Positions 45,083-54,199 of a stretch of DNA of 64,000 bases are shown here, piece after piece. The position numbers and the translations under genes are program-made. Under the pieces are notes generated by a model. That model searched no databases and was not told where the DNA came from. It worked only from the letters and a program-made list of their open reading frames with translations. This stretch comes from Streptomyces sp. CB02414 (GTDB lineage: Bacteria; Actinomycetota; Actinomycetes; Streptomycetales; Streptomycetaceae): positions 1 through 64,000 of the forward strand of contig NZ_LIPF01000017.1 in assembly GCF_001905385.1 (NCBI RefSeq), in the 5' to 3' direction. Position 1 is the stretch's first letter, and every line of letters starts with the position of its first letter.

Positions 45083-46762
45083 ATGCCCACCACGCTCGGA
45101 GAGCTGCACGCGGCAGCCAACCGCAACCTGCGCGAGGTACTCTCCAACACCCTCATGCCGGAAGATGCCCGGGAGCAGGCCGCTGTCGTACGACAGCTGG
45201 CCGACCTAGTCCAGCACTTGCAGACCACGCTGGAGAGCGTCGGCGAACGCCCCCGACGAGCGAACCCGGGACCTGCCACCCATCTGGCCACCGCCCAGAG
45301 CGCCCTACGCCGCACGGCTGGACGATTGCCCACCCTCGATGACGCGGTAACCACCCTGCATCACGACACACCGTTGGCCCGGACAGTCCAGGCGACGGCG
45401 GCCGTCCAAGATCTCATCGCCAGCCATCGCGGGCCGGACCGGGTCCCTGTGACGCCGTACGCCCTGGCATTCACCGAACGTCCAGCCCGGGCATACCTGG
45501 TGCACTGCTCGGCAGAACTAGCCTGGGGAGCTGCCCGAGTGGCCCAGGCATTGAGCGAGACCGTCGCCAACGAGAACACCGCGGTACAGCTGTACATCGC
45601 ACGTGGAAGCCTCGCGCAAGCCTCGGTCCTCGGCCGCTCCACCAGCGACAAGATGAACCCGGCCATTGAAGCCTTCCCGCTCGTGCCGCCGCTCGATCCG
45701 CGCCCAGCCCTGTCCACCGACGCCCCCGAGAGCATCACCGCGCATCTGGCCGACGACTGCGAGCGCCTGTCCCGGGTCGCCTTCGAAGCCCTGCACGGCC
45801 GAGGCGAGCCCGGCTTGAGTGGCTCCGACATGCAGCAATTAGCGCAATGGCGCGCGCTGAGCCATCTGCTGTCCGGCCGCGCCCTCCTCCGCACCGCCGC
45901 ATACGCCGATCCGCACACCGCCGAGCCACTGCGCGCGGCGGCCGGCCAGCTGCGGGCGGCCGCCCAAACCTGGGCGCAGAGCGCGACACGATGGCACCGG
46001 GTCGTTGACCTCGCCGACCCCCGCGTCCACCCGGACCTGCCTCTGCCTGGCTATCACCTCGCGCGCAGCGGGCAGTTCACCCAGATGCCCAAGACCCCTC
46101 CGCACCCCGCATTGATCACAGCGCATGCGCACGCGACACGCATCGGACAGCTGCTCTACGGCATGACCTGGACCCCAGAGACGCCAGGCCGCCCAGCCGA
46201 GCGAGAAGCCCACGAGGTACTCGCGGACGCCGGAGGGCTGGCAGGACTGACGCATACGCTGTACCGGGCGACAGCAACCGGATGGCAGCTCGCCACGGCC
46301 ATGCCCTCCATCATCAGGCGCATCGAATCCACACTGGTGACCGACAACATTGACCATCGCCCCCCGGAGGCCACGCATCGCTTCTACCCTCTCCGGGGCC
46401 ACCAGGTAGAACGGCTCACGGAGCACTACGAGGATGTCGTGGAGGCCGAACAGACAGCCGCCGCCAGCATCCTGCGCACGGTTCCCCATACAGGCATGAA
46501 CACCGCGCGTGCCCAACTGGACGCGGCTGCCCACAGACAACTTCGATCCGGGCAACCGTGGCTGCCCACCGACATCGCAGCCGAGCCACAGTCGAGGTCC
46601 ACGAACACCCCAGCTTCACCAACCCGCCCCAGCACCGCGGCGGCGCGCAGCCGGTCGACAACCGTCACCCGGCGCCCCACCGGCACGCCCGCGACACCCG
46701 ACTCAAGCGCGGCTCCCCGGACTAGCAGCGCTACAGAGCACCGCCGCGGCCGCAGCAAGTAG
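45083..46762 (+). CDS. Large hypothetical protein of the transfer region (TTA codon)
   Basis: 559 residues from ATG 45083. Mostly alpha-helical, with Ala/His/Thr-rich segments (ATAQSALRRTAGRLPTLDDA, AWGAARVAQALSETVANENT) and a Ser/Thr/Arg-rich disordered tail (SPTRPSTAAARSRSTTVTRR). A TTA leucine codon at 45839-45841 (MQQLAQW) makes it bldA-dependent. Similar long helical proteins with a disordered basic tail are found beside T4SS genes in actinobacteria, where they may be substrates or accessory DNA-binding factors. This is inference. It converges on the transfer genes. Confidence 0.65.
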   Translation: MPTTLGELHAAANRNLREVLSNTLMPEDAREQAAVVRQLADLVQHLQTTLESVGERPRRANPGPATHLATAQSALRRTAGRLPTLDDAVTTLHHDTPLARTVQATAAVQDLIASHRGPDRVPVTPYALAFTERPARAYLVHCSAELAWGAARVAQALSETVANENTAVQLYIARGSLAQASVLGRSTSDKMNPAIEAFPLVPPLDPRPALSTDAPESITAHLADDCERLSRVAFEALHGRGEPGLSGSDMQQLAQWRALSHLLSGRALLRTAAYADPHTAEPLRAAAGQLRAAAQTWAQSATRWHRVVDLADPRVHPDLPLPGYHLARSGQFTQMPKTPPHPALITAHAHATRIGQLLYGMTWTPETPGRPAEREAHEVLADAGGLAGLTHTLYRATATGWQLATAMPSIIRRIESTLVTDNIDHRPPEATHRFYPLRGHQVERLTEHYEDVVEAEQTAAASILRTVPHTGMNTARAQLDAAAHRQLRSGQPWLPTDIAAEPQSRSTNTPASPTRPSTAAARSRSTTVTRRPTGTPATPDSSAAPRTSSATEHRRGRSK

Positions 46763-46818
46763 CTGAGGAATCCAGCTGGAGGCAGCGTCGTCCGCCCATA
46801 CGTCCGGCCGCCAACATC

Positions 46819-47142
46819 TCAAGGCTGGTCGTCCCGGACGAGGTGAAGTGCAGGACGCTCCGGCTCGAACGCGCCGACTCCCAGGGCTGCCTCTCGCCAG
46901 TTGGCGATCAGCTGGACCTGCCATGCCGTGTCGTGCCGGAAGCCGGGCGGCGGCGTGCCTTCGGGGGTGACGGGCCAAAGGATGGTGGCGGCGAACCGTA
47001 CAGCGTGCATGGCGGCGGTGGCGTGCGCATCGACGGCGTTTCCTGCCAAGCGACGCAGCATGTCGAGACGTGCGGCCACCTCGATCAGCTCGGTGTACGT
47101 TTTCTCGTACTCCTGCGCTCGGACGGTGGCGAGGTTATCCAC
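46819..47142 (-). CDS. Small hypothetical helical protein
   Basis: 107 residues from GTG 47142 with GGAGGGGG upstream. A helical N-terminal part (RAQEYEKTYTELIEVAARLD, MLRRLAGNAVDAHATAAMHA) is followed by FRHDTAWQVQLIANWREAAL and a Pro/Arg-rich end. No recognised domain. It lies 121 bases beyond the end of the conjugation operon on the same strand. Confidence 0.6.
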   Translation of the reverse strand: MDNLATVRAQEYEKTYTELIEVAARLDMLRRLAGNAVDAHATAAMHAVRFAATILWPVTPEGTPPPGFRHDTAWQVQLIANWREAALGVGAFEPERPALHLVRDDQP

Positions 47143-47263
47143 GGCCCCCTCCGAGGCGGGTGGCGAGCCGCCGGCCGAGGCGGTGCAGGTCGGCCCATAC
47201 TGCGCGGGCCTCGTATCCGCAGAGCACAGTTGCCTCCTTGGCGTTGCGTCAGCACAACGCTCG

Positions 47264-47884
47264 CTATCGAGTCCGTCCGGAGCTACTTTCCTCCTCCATC
47301 GTCCAGGCGCTGGGCACCAGACCGGGCAGGCGGTGGTCAATCTGGTGCTCACCCTTGGTACATCCGGCGAACGGCCCGCTGGAGCCGCGCAGCTCGCGCA
47401 AGCACGGGTCGAGGTGGTCGCGGTGCCAGACGCTGGGGCCGGTGTAGCCGCAGGTGGCGGGGTCGGTGAGTTCCTGCCAGGCCAGCCAGCAGGCGTGGAG
47501 GCGGGCGACGGCGACAGGGTGCTCGAACCACAGGTGGCACCAGCGGGCATCGGCGCTGGGTTCGGCGAGGTAGCCGGGGACGAGGACGCCCTCGACCCAC
47601 TCGACCAGGGCGCGCAGCTCGTCGTCGTACTCCGGGGGATCGAGCAGCAGGATGAACGGCGGGTACTTCCACTCCTCGTCGTCTTCTGCCCCGTCGAGTT
47701 CCTCTCCGTCGGCCGGCGCCTGCCCGTCGTCGGCGGAGGCCTCGCCCGGCTCACCGGCCTCGCTGCCGGTGAGCCTCTTGACCAGGGCGGTCAGGTTCGC
47801 GACCTGGGCCTTGAGGTCTTCGATGTCCTCGAACATGCCGACCGGCACGTCCAGCTCCGGGGTCTCGTCGGGCTCATCGGCCAC
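47264..47884 (-). CDS. DUF4913 family protein
   Basis: 206 residues from GTG 47884. An N-terminal coiled coil/acidic linker (FEDIEDLKAQVANLTALVKR, then Asp/Glu-rich) leads to the DUF4913 domain: WCHLWFEHPVAVARLHACWL, AWQELTDP, SVWHRDHLDPCLRELRGSSG, FAGCTKGEHQ. DUF4913 genes accompany conjugation operons of Streptomyces; a role in transfer is likely but its activity is unknown. Overlaps the coupling-protein stop by 11 bases. Confidence 0.8.
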   Translation of the reverse strand: MADEPDETPELDVPVGMFEDIEDLKAQVANLTALVKRLTGSEAGEPGEASADDGQAPADGEELDGAEDDEEWKYPPFILLLDPPEYDDELRALVEWVEGVLVPGYLAEPSADARWCHLWFEHPVAVARLHACWLAWQELTDPATCGYTGPSVWHRDHLDPCLRELRGSSGPFAGCTKGEHQIDHRLPGLVPSAWTMEEESSSGRTR

Positions 47885-49625
47885 TGCGCGTTGCCTTTCG
47901 CTCCTCGTACGCGGCGACCGCGCGCTTGGTGATGGCCTGCTCCTCGGCCTTCATCTGCGGGCCGATGTGCGCCATCAGCTTCTCGGCGTACCAGGGGCGC
48001 AGGCTGATCTGCGCGACCGGCATGCCGGTGGCCAGCAGCAGGGCCGTGCCCTTCTTCATGGCACGGATCTCGGCCGGGTCCAGGACCTGCTCACGCTGCT
48101 CGGACCAGCTGCGGCTGCCGCCGTCCTTGGACTTGGAGTACGAGCCCCGCTCGACGTAGTGCGCCCCGGTCAACGTACTGACGTCCTGGGCGAACTTGGC
48201 GTCGTCCATGCCGACACCAATGATCTTCTTCGTGGCGGCCGACCACATCGAGTCCATGCCGACCTCGCCCCACGCCTTCACGCCCTGCCGGTAGCTCTGG
48301 AGGATCACGAACGGGGTGATCCCGCGAGATCCGAGGTGGGAGTACAGGTCGGGCAGGTCAGCGATCTTGCAGATGTTCGCGGCCTCGTCCAGGACGGCTC
48401 GCATCGGCTCGGGCAGGCGGCCGCCGTGGCGTTCGCCCGCTTCGGCGCCGGCGGTGAACACGGCGTCCGCCAGGGCGGCCACCACGGCGGAGGCGGGGCC
48501 GCCCTTCTTCGACAGCAGGTAGAGAGTGTCCTTGCTGAGGGCGAACTCTTCGGGGTCGAACCGCGGGAAACGGTTGCGGTCGTCCTTGGTGACCCACGCG
48601 AGGACCTTCTCGTCGCGCAGGGCACTGACGGCGGTTCGGGCATTCTGATAGATCCCGGACTGCGTCTCTTCCGCGATGTTGATGGAGCTGTCCACCTGCT
48701 CGGCGAGCACCGGCTCGTTCGCGTACAGAACGCGCAACGGAGCCTTCTCCTTCGGATCACTCAGCCACTTCATGACGTCCCGGACGCTGCCGCCCTCCCA
48801 GTACGCGGCCCGGAACAGGCCCACCAGCAGGTCGCCCGCCGCTTGGCTCCAGAACGGGTCGGCCTGCTCGCTGGTGATCTGGTTGACGAAGTGGGAGGCC
48901 AGGCGTTCGGCGCCCTCCAGCGTTTCCGCCTGGGCGATCATGTCCCACCACATGTGGCGCTCGGTCTGGGCCACGCCCTGGGTGTCCAGAACCCAGGTGT
49001 CACCGACCTTCGCACGCGACCCGAGGGTGGCGGCGTATACGTCGGCCTTGTTCGACGTCATCAGCAGGGCGCCGGGGGCCTCCTCCGCCACCGGGATGGC
49101 CAGCGACGTCGACTTACCCGCGCGGGGCGCCATGATGGCGACGTAGGTGTCCTCGTCGCTGCCGCGCAGCTCGATGCCGGACGGCACGTGATCCCCGAGG
49201 AGCACGCCCCGGTCACGGGGCGGAAGATCGGACGGCTTCCTCTCCTTCAGCGAAGCGCGCAGCCTCGTGGCGGTACGGGCCGCGTGCTTCGGCGTCAGCT
49301 CGCGCACCTGGTGCAGCGTCGCCAGACTCGACGGGTTGCGGAACCATCGGAAGGCCCAGCGCAGCCCCCACACGAGGAAGACCAGGACGGCCAGGTCCGC
49401 GACGGTGGCACCGACGACGGACGCGGTCTGTGAGTGCGGCCACGCCGTCGACCAGTCGGTGGCCATCTGGAAGGCGCCCACCAGGGAGGTGGGGAACGGG
49501 GCGGCTTCGTCCCCGGTCAGCACGGCGCCGGCGGCTCCACCGGCCCATGTCGACACGGACAGCGTCACGGCGCCACCGAGGAGAATGCCCCCGGCGGCCC
49601 ATGCCCGGTCGGACTCCGTCATCAT
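47874..49625 (-). CDS. VirD4/TraG-type coupling ATPase (T4CP)
   Basis: 583 residues from ATG 49625 (overlap ATGATGA with the VirB4 gene stop; ATG 49622 also possible). Two N-terminal transmembrane segments (ILLGGAVTLSVSTWAGGAAG; VADLAVLVFLVWGLRWAF) precede the TraM/TraG-type RecA core: Walker A AIMAPRAGKSTSLAI near residue 165, DLLVGLFRAAYW, Walker B AVLDEAANICKIADLPDL, and the sensor segment FVILQSYRQGVKAWG. It joins the relaxosome to the secretion channel and may supply energy. Immediately downstream of VirB4 and upstream of DUF4913, all translationally coupled. Confidence 0.9.
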   Translation of the reverse strand: MMTESDRAWAAGGILLGGAVTLSVSTWAGGAAGAVLTGDEAAPFPTSLVGAFQMATDWSTAWPHSQTASVVGATVADLAVLVFLVWGLRWAFRWFRNPSSLATLHQVRELTPKHAARTATRLRASLKERKPSDLPPRDRGVLLGDHVPSGIELRGSDEDTYVAIMAPRAGKSTSLAIPVAEEAPGALLMTSNKADVYAATLGSRAKVGDTWVLDTQGVAQTERHMWWDMIAQAETLEGAERLASHFVNQITSEQADPFWSQAAGDLLVGLFRAAYWEGGSVRDVMKWLSDPKEKAPLRVLYANEPVLAEQVDSSINIAEETQSGIYQNARTAVSALRDEKVLAWVTKDDRNRFPRFDPEEFALSKDTLYLLSKKGGPASAVVAALADAVFTAGAEAGERHGGRLPEPMRAVLDEAANICKIADLPDLYSHLGSRGITPFVILQSYRQGVKAWGEVGMDSMWSAATKKIIGVGMDDAKFAQDVSTLTGAHYVERGSYSKSKDGGSRSWSEQREQVLDPAEIRAMKKGTALLLATGMPVAQISLRPWYAEKLMAHIGPQMKAEEQAITKRAVAAYEERKATRSGR

Positions 49626-51214
49626 GCGCGTCCACCTCCCGTGGCGGTGATCCTGCGGCGGTTGTTGTCCGTGCGGTACAGCCGCAGCTCGGTGCCGGTC
49701 AGCTCCAGCGCTGCGGCGATCCCGGGCCGGGTGCCGATCTTGATCAGGTACTTGCCGCGGCCCGGGTGTCGGGCGCTTTCTTCTTCCAGGGGCGCGGTGC
49801 CGTCGGCGTCGTCGTAGGTGGGGTCGATGTCGAGTCCGGTGCTGGTGGCCGAGGACCAGGAGCCGATCATCATGCGCTCCTGCTCGGTGAGGGACCGCTT
49901 GCCGGTGACCCGCCGCAGTTCCTCCTCGGAGGACGCGCCGATCACCCAGGTGTCGCACCGGTCCATCAGGCCCCGTGCTTTGGCGCGGTCGGTCTCCGTC
50001 GGCAGCGCCTCGACGTCCAGCAGCGAGTGCGTGACGTAGATCGTCACGTCGTTGGTGGTGCGGTTCAGGCGGCTGATGGCGTCCATCGCGTCCACCAAGC
50101 CGGGGCCGGAGCGCAGGGCCCGCCACATCTCGTCCATCGGCAGTACTAGGGAGCGGTCCATCATGCCGATGCTGCGGGCGCTGTCGATCGCGCTGTAGGT
50201 GTATGCCCACGTGGCGATCATGCCCGCGCTGACCACATCGTTTCCGCGGGCTCGCAGGGCGGAGATGTCCACGGAGACCGCCGGAGCGGAGATGTCCAGG
50301 GGAGTGGTGGTGGGGCCATCGAACAGGCCTTTCAGCGGGCCGCTGATGAGGTTGTCGAGTCCGGCGATGACGCTTCGCGTCAGGTCCTGGTACCGCTCGC
50401 CGTCTGCGGCGAGCTTGGTCCGCAGTTCCTCGGGTGCCGCCCGCAGCACCTGCACGACGTCGGCGACCACCGGGTCGCTGCCCGACTCCTGGGCGGCGGA
50501 GGCGACCTGCACGGCCGTGTCCAGCGCCGACCGTTCGACCTCGTCGGGGGCCCTGCCGAGGCCGTGCTTGGTCGACAGCAGGGCGACCAGCGTCTCCAGC
50601 CGGCGCCCGTTGAGGACGTCCAGCAGGGCCTCGCGCCGTTCCGCCGTCAGCGACTGCACGCGTCCCTTCAGCGGGCCGCTGTCCAGGGGGTTCAGGCGCC
50701 CTATGCCGTCACCGATCCGGACCACCGATCCACCCAGTTCGCGGATCATGTCGGAGTACTCGCCCTTGACGTCCCCGGGCACGCACGTCATGAACCCGTA
50801 TGCCGAGTAGACCATGCACATGCGTTTGACCAGCGCGGACTTGCCCGCGCCCGGCTGGGACATGACCCACACGCCGGGGTTGGTCGTCAGCTTGCCCGTC
50901 CACCCGCTGGGGTCGATGCACACCAGCTCGCCGGTCAACAGGTCGCGGCCGACGGGCACGCCGCGCGGCGGCAGACCCGACCCCAGGAGGAAGGGGTAGA
51001 TGCCGCCGGCCTGGCTGGTCGGCCCGGTGTAGACGGTGCCGGTGTCCTCGACCGGCACGCGGCCACCGAAGCGTCCGCCCCAACCGCGCCTCGGGGCGAA
51101 GCGGCTCTTCAGCTTCTTCTCGGCCTGCCGCTCCTCGCGGGTCGGGCCCTGCTCGACGGCCTTGACCACGCGCCGGGGCGTGGTCACCGGCACCGGTTTG
51201 GGCTTACGTGCCAT
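49622..51214 (-). CDS. VirB4-like T4SS ATPase
   Basis: 530 residues from ATG 51214 with GAAGGA upstream. A short N-terminal basic segment (MARKPKPVPVTTPRRVVKAV), then the ATPase domain: Walker A WVMSQPGAGKSALVKRM near residue 117, a long helical insert (EALLDVLNGRRLETLVALLS), Walker B LVLPMDEMWRALR, and a late TWVIGASSEEELRRVTGKRS. The N-terminal VirB4 domain is represented separately by the SCO6880-like gene upstream, so ATPase and N-domain are split across two proteins, as in other actinobacterial systems. Energises pilus or channel assembly. Confidence 0.85.
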   Translation of the reverse strand: MARKPKPVPVTTPRRVVKAVEQGPTREERQAEKKLKSRFAPRRGWGGRFGGRVPVEDTGTVYTGPTSQAGGIYPFLLGSGLPPRGVPVGRDLLTGELVCIDPSGWTGKLTTNPGVWVMSQPGAGKSALVKRMCMVYSAYGFMTCVPGDVKGEYSDMIRELGGSVVRIGDGIGRLNPLDSGPLKGRVQSLTAERREALLDVLNGRRLETLVALLSTKHGLGRAPDEVERSALDTAVQVASAAQESGSDPVVADVVQVLRAAPEELRTKLAADGERYQDLTRSVIAGLDNLISGPLKGLFDGPTTTPLDISAPAVSVDISALRARGNDVVSAGMIATWAYTYSAIDSARSIGMMDRSLVLPMDEMWRALRSGPGLVDAMDAISRLNRTTNDVTIYVTHSLLDVEALPTETDRAKARGLMDRCDTWVIGASSEEELRRVTGKRSLTEQERMMIGSWSSATSTGLDIDPTYDDADGTAPLEEESARHPGRGKYLIKIGTRPGIAAALELTGTELRLYRTDNNRRRITATGGGRA

Positions 51215-51218
51215 CTCG

Positions 51219-52670
51219 TCAGTCCTTCACCAAGGGTGAGTAGCCGATGGGCAGTCCGGCCGCGAACACGGCGGCCTGGGCGCCGTACGCCGGCCGCATG
51301 CGGATGCCTCGGGTGGCCTTGACCGCCCGGGTCATCTCCTGGCGGGCGGCGGGCAGGTCGGCGGTGCTGCGGGCGGTGACGGTCACCATCAGCGTCCAGT
51401 CAACGACCTGGGCGCCTGCGGCCACCTGCGCGGCGGCCTTCTCCGCCCGCTGGGCGTCGGCCCGCTGCGACCACTTGGCGCGGCCCTTGACCTCGGCGGT
51501 GGCCTGCGCCGTCTGATGGGCGTTGGAAATCTCGCGTTCCAGCACCGCCTCGCCCTCCATCGGGTCGAGCACGCGGTAGGCGATGGTGATGCGCCGCTGG
51601 TAGCGGCCGGGCGCCAGCAGCGGCAGCAGCACGGAGTAGGGGATGGGACGACGCGGCATCTCGCGCAGCACCCAGCTGACGGACACTCCGCCGTCGTGGG
51701 CGTAGGTCTCCCAGTCGTCGTCGGCGGCCTGCGGCCCGCACTCCGACCACGACAGCTCCTCGAACTCCCGGTCGCGGGCGTTGAACACCTCGGGGTCGTA
51801 GGCGGAGCGGACAACGCGGCGCAGGTCGACGTCGGTCGCCCTGCGCTCGATGTCCGTGCCCGTGCCGGACAGGTCCAGGGAGTCCACCACCCGCAAGGCC
51901 TCGGCGACCTGCTCGGCGAGGTCCGACGGCGGGTTCGCGGACGCGTTCGGGTCCACCGTGACGCTCATCCACGGGGCCACGCTCGCGGTCGCGTGCGGGG
52001 TCGTGCGCACCAGCTCGTCGATGACCTGCTTCGCCAGCTTCGGCGCGCCCGGGTCCTTGCGTGCCTTCACGTCGTCCCCGAGGGCCTCACCGGCACCGGG
52101 AGTGATCTGGATGGTCACGCTCGCGCCCTTGACCTGCTCGTCCGTGCTCATCGCGTCCAGCACGGACGCCCAGGTCCGCAGGCTGCTCTGTACCGCCCCG
52201 GTGGGCGCCATGAGGCTGCCGCCCGGCGCCAGGAGGGTGCTTATGGTCATGTAACCGGTGGCCCGGTCGTGGACGACGCCGACGGCCCGTCCGCTCGTCG
52301 GGTCGTGGGCCTTGATCAGGGTGCTGCTCGCGCCGACGCCCGGCAGGTCCAGGGCGTACGGGTGGGGCAGCAGCAGCCGCCGGTAGGAGGTGGCGTCGAA
52401 GCGTGACGCCCGCTTCCAGGCCATTCGGGCCCAGTAGTAGGACAGGGCTGACATGCCGTGTCGGCGGGCGGCGGCCAGCACGAAGAACGCGCCGGTCACC
52501 GGCAAGGTGACCAGCAGGGAGATAGGCATCTGCGTGGCGATCAGGCCGTCGGCTGTCAGCACCGCGGCCGCGAGCATCGTCGCGGTCCGCGACAGCCCGC
52601 CGAAGCCGAAGCTGCGGCGGGCCCTGAAGCCGTCGACCATCAAGGTCTGGGGCACTTCATGGGCTGTCAC
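51219..52670 (-). CDS. SCO6880 family T4SS membrane protein
   Basis: 483 residues from GTG 52670, overlapping the TrbL-like gene stop. Two transmembrane helices near 30-70 (TATMLAAAVLTADGLIATQM; ISLLVTLPVTGAFFVLAAAR) correspond to a PrgI/VirB3-like anchor. A large soluble part follows (MPRRPIPYSVLLPLLAPGRY, DWTLMVTVTARSTADLPAAR) resembling the N-terminal domain of VirB4. The family was defined from Streptomyces coelicolor and marks actinobacterial T4SS-like loci. Directly followed, 4 bases later, by the VirB4 ATPase gene. The two probably act as one unit at the membrane. Confidence 0.8.
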   Translation of the reverse strand: MTAHEVPQTLMVDGFRARRSFGFGGLSRTATMLAAAVLTADGLIATQMPISLLVTLPVTGAFFVLAAARRHGMSALSYYWARMAWKRASRFDATSYRRLLLPHPYALDLPGVGASSTLIKAHDPTSGRAVGVVHDRATGYMTISTLLAPGGSLMAPTGAVQSSLRTWASVLDAMSTDEQVKGASVTIQITPGAGEALGDDVKARKDPGAPKLAKQVIDELVRTTPHATASVAPWMSVTVDPNASANPPSDLAEQVAEALRVVDSLDLSGTGTDIERRATDVDLRRVVRSAYDPEVFNARDREFEELSWSECGPQAADDDWETYAHDGGVSVSWVLREMPRRPIPYSVLLPLLAPGRYQRRITIAYRVLDPMEGEAVLEREISNAHQTAQATAEVKGRAKWSQRADAQRAEKAAAQVAAGAQVVDWTLMVTVTARSTADLPAARQEMTRAVKATRGIRMRPAYGAQAAVFAAGLPIGYSPLVKD

Positions 52671-54199
52671 TGCTGGTTTCCTCCGCCCATCTGTCCACTG
52701 GCTCCCTGCACGGCGTCGTTGACTCCGTCCAGGATCTGGATTCCGGCTCCGACGGCACCCGCGCCCGCGGCGGCTCCACCTGCGGCCGCCGTGCCGCCGC
52801 CGGCCGCGGCGCTCGAAGATCCGGCCGCTTTCCCTCCGGTGGACGCCGCATCGGCACCTGGGGCGCCCTCGGGCCCGGCCTGGCCTGGCACACGGCCAGC
52901 CTCGTTGCGGGAGGCCTGCGCCTGCGCGTCGCTGCCCTGGCCGCCGTCCTCCCCGGAACCGCCGTCGCCGCCCTGCCCCCGGCTCTGGGGGCCCATGTTC
53001 TGCTCGACCATCTGCATGTGACGCATGGCGTCCGTCTGCCGGTCGCCTCCTCCTCCGGCACTGCCGTCGTCACCCTTCGCACCGCTCTTCCCACCGATGT
53101 AGCTGGCGGCCGCCGACAGCGCGCCGCTCGCGCCCCCCGCGCTCAGCCCGGCACCGGCCGCCGCCCCGAAGGGAGCGAAGATCTTGGTGAGCGGGCCGGG
53201 CGCTAGGACAGCGAGGACCAGCGTCGCGCAGCCGCGCAGCCACTCGGCGAGGGTCTTGGCTTCGCCGAACTCCGCGAAGCCGGTGCAGATGATGACGGCG
53301 ACGATCGGCTTGTACGCCACGATGACCATGCCGGACGTGATCAGGGCGGGGGCCCATTTGCGCGTGGCCTCGCCGCCGGTGCGCCCGGCGCCGGCCACAG
53401 GGATCAGCAGGCAGATGATGGGGATCGCGCTCTGCCGCAGGAAGATCATGACCATCTGTACGAAGCCGACCAGCAGCAGCACCACAACGATGCACAGGAT
53501 CGTCATGGGGTTGGACACGCCGGTCGGCAGCATCACCGCAACGATCCGGTCGTAGGCCGCTGCGTCGTCCTTGAAGACCTCGTTCACCAGTCCCGCACTC
53601 AGCGCATCACCAAGGACTAGCAGGGTTGCGAACAGGGACACCCCGAGGAAGGACAGGAGGAAGTTTTCGACCCATCCGGCCATGGCCCGCCCGGCGTATT
53701 TTCCTTGCCCGGTGAGCGCCATCTTGCCAAGGTTCCAGATCACCCCGGCCACGGCGATCACCAGCCCCAGCCAGGTCAGCATGCCCGCGAGTGTGGTGTC
53801 TCCGGTCCACAGCCCGGTACCGGCCAAGTCCACTGAGGGCCCCAGCAGGGCGAAGGTGAGCGTCTTCTTGATGACCCACTTCGTCACGTCCACGCCGGAC
53901 TTGATGACGTCGCCGAGGAGCGACTCCCAAATGTTGTCCCAGTAATCTTTGATCACCTCCTCGCCGACATCGCCGACTTTGTCGCAGCCGCTCCAGCCGG
54001 TCAGGCTTCCCGGGCGTCCGGGGATCGCGCTGCCGCCGGGCAGGATCGTGCCGAGGACGGGTCCAGTGGCGACCCGGCATCCAGCTTCGATCCCGTCACT
54101 GATCGGGCCGTCCGCCCGGGCGGGCTGAGGTACAGACACCGACAGCCCGAGAACTGCTACGAGGGCAAGCAGCAGGGCAGCCAGGCGGCGCCTGATCAC
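52667..54199 (-). CDS. TrbL/VirB6-like polytopic channel protein
   Basis: 510 residues; GTG 54199 follows GGGAGG. A signal-type N-terminus (LAALLLALVAVLGLSVSVPQ, PARADG cleavage site) is followed by five or six transmembrane helices between ~130 and 330 (MLTWLGLVIAVAGVIWNLGK; FLLSFLGVSLFATLLVLGDA; PMTILCIVVVLLLVGFVQMV; SAIPIICLLIPVAGAG). A low-complexity Gly/Ala/Ser/Gln C-terminal tail ends it. This is the VirB6/TrbL topology, the inner-membrane channel of T4SS. Overlaps the genes on both sides by 4 bases. Confidence 0.8.
   Translation of the reverse strand: MIRRRLAALLLALVAVLGLSVSVPQPARADGPISDGIEAGCRVATGPVLGTILPGGSAIPGRPGSLTGWSGCDKVGDVGEEVIKDYWDNIWESLLGDVIKSGVDVTKWVIKKTLTFALLGPSVDLAGTGLWTGDTTLAGMLTWLGLVIAVAGVIWNLGKMALTGQGKYAGRAMAGWVENFLLSFLGVSLFATLLVLGDALSAGLVNEVFKDDAAAYDRIVAVMLPTGVSNPMTILCIVVVLLLVGFVQMVMIFLRQSAIPIICLLIPVAGAGRTGGEATRKWAPALITSGMVIVAYKPIVAVIICTGFAEFGEAKTLAEWLRGCATLVLAVLAPGPLTKIFAPFGAAAGAGLSAGGASGALSAAASYIGGKSGAKGDDGSAGGGGDRQTDAMRHMQMVEQNMGPQSRGQGGDGGSGEDGGQGSDAQAQASRNEAGRVPGQAGPEGAPGADAASTGGKAAGSSSAAAGGGTAAAGGAAAGAGAVGAGIQILDGVNDAVQGASGQMGGGNQQ

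Noticed and set aside
44587..47143. Replication origin based on DnaA-box-like sequences
   Set aside because: Only two isolated sites 2.5 kb apart, no AT-rich unwinding region, no initiator gene adjacent.
46819..47754. 311-codon version of the small minus-strand gene
   Set aside because: The upstream part is a Ser/Pro/Arg-rich shadow of the DUF4913 gene; GTG 47142 has a good ribosome site.
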